A stretch of 64,000 nt of DNA from Aradus depressus (Eukaryota > Arthropoda > Insecta > Hemiptera > Aradidae), in the NCBI GenBank assembly GCA_963662175.1, contig OY759217.1:14262562-14326561 (forward strand), written 5' to 3'. The position numbers were made by a program, and so were the translations under genes. The number at the start of each line of letters is the position of its first letter. Position 1 is the first letter of the stretch. The notes beneath the pieces are model-generated. The model searched no databases and was not told the DNA's origin. It worked only from the letters and a program-made list of their open reading frames with translations. This document shows positions 63,602-64,000 of the stretch, piece after piece.

Positions 63602-64000
63602 TTAATATTTGGTTGGGTACCCTTTTTGTGTAATAACATCTTTCATTCGATTCGGCATTGATGATGAAACTAATTTTTTGGTGAAATTTGGAGATATTTT
63701 ACCCCACTCTTCTAATAACTTTTGTTTCAATTCGTTTTTTGAAGCAATGGGTGTTAATCGAATTTTCCTGTCGAGCTCACCCCATACGTGTTCAATTGGG
63801 TTGAGATCGGGCGATTGGGGTGGGGGTTTCATAACTTTGGGGCAGTTATACAAAAGCCAAGTACGTACCAATTCACAGGTGTGTTTCGGATCGTTGACTT
63901 GGTAAAAATGAAAAGTCCGTGAAATCCCAAGTTTTTCAGCACTCTTTTTCAAATTGCTCCTTAGTAATTCGGCATAAACTTTTCCAGTCATAGTGGTTTC
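63602..64000 (-). pseudogene. Tc1-like transposase, C-terminal half, catalytic D lost
   Basis: The minus-strand frame runs off the right edge of the window (start not visible) and ends at 63602. It contains GKVYAELL, FHFYQVNDPKHTCELV, SPDLNPIEHVWGELDRKIR and a C-terminal helix region. In active DD34E enzymes the motif is Q-D-N-D-P-K-H, with the first D catalytic. Here that codon is GTC (complement of 63896-63898), giving valine, one base from GAC. The glutamate in PIEHVW (63791-63793) is present, and exactly 34 residues separate the two positions. The visible frame has no stop, so this is a young copy disabled by a missense change. Confidence 0.85.

Noticed and set aside
63609..63905. 98-codon plus-strand frame
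   Set aside because: Antisense to the Tc1-like transposase.

Overview
This window looks like intergenic or intronic DNA from an arthropod, probably an insect. It is AT-rich and has no intact gene. It carries tRNA-headed SINEs, remnants of several LINE clades, Helitrons, a Tc1-like and a Tigger/pogo-like DNA transposon, many short inverted-repeat elements, and expanding satellites. Two SINE copies end in a TTAGG/CCTAA-like tail, the telomere motif of many insects. No bacterial operon structure is present. Nearly all open frames longer than 60 codons are chance frames, frames through tandem repeats, or transposon debris.

The commonest component (called family A here) occurs roughly 25 to 30 times, whole or in pieces, on both strands. 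It opens with a TTCCCCAGC-type end, closes with GCTGGGGAA, and repeats an internal module containing 'gtaatgaatgtatcgac' and 'acgaaattt'. The second commonest is a SINE of about 345 bp (called SINE-1 here), with more than 20 copies. Several have target-site duplications; the most complete is at 62368-62711. Many copies sit inside family A, so the layers of insertion can be read.

Left third (1-32.6 kb): SINE-1 and family A interleaved with LINE fragments (1.5-1.9 kb, 8.7 kb, 32.1 kb), a Tigger-like element (8.0-8.6 kb), a possible miniature LTR element (9.5-10.9 kb), a near-perfect 159-bp palindrome (14.8-15.0 kb), a 134-bp hairpin element with a 6-bp duplication (27.4 kb), and a 490-bp foldback (30.7-31.2 kb). 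Candidate coding segments of unknown identity are at 23289-23609 (minus), 14242-14360 (minus), 13635-13778 (minus) and 17306-17347 (plus).

Centre (32.7-40.5 kb): the most striking locus. Two related non-autonomous Helitrons lie in the same orientation. Each carries a 143-bp tandem array and a second array of 66-bp units made of two 33-bp halves. Because 66 is divisible by three, this second array reads as long artificial ORFs of 22-residue repeats. Between the Helitrons lie three copies of a ~439-bp satellite unit that contains SINE-1 pieces, and the satellite starts exactly where the first Helitron's 3' terminus should be.

Right third (40.5-64 kb): more family A and SINE-1, three minus-strand LINE C-terminal fragments (42.0-42.6, 49.26-49.55 and 51.6-52.2 kb), a foldback element interrupted by one of them (49.2-49.96 kb), a tail-to-tail SINE pair (47.9-48.2 kb), and at the right edge the 3' half of a Tc1-like transposon whose second catalytic aspartate codon reads valine.
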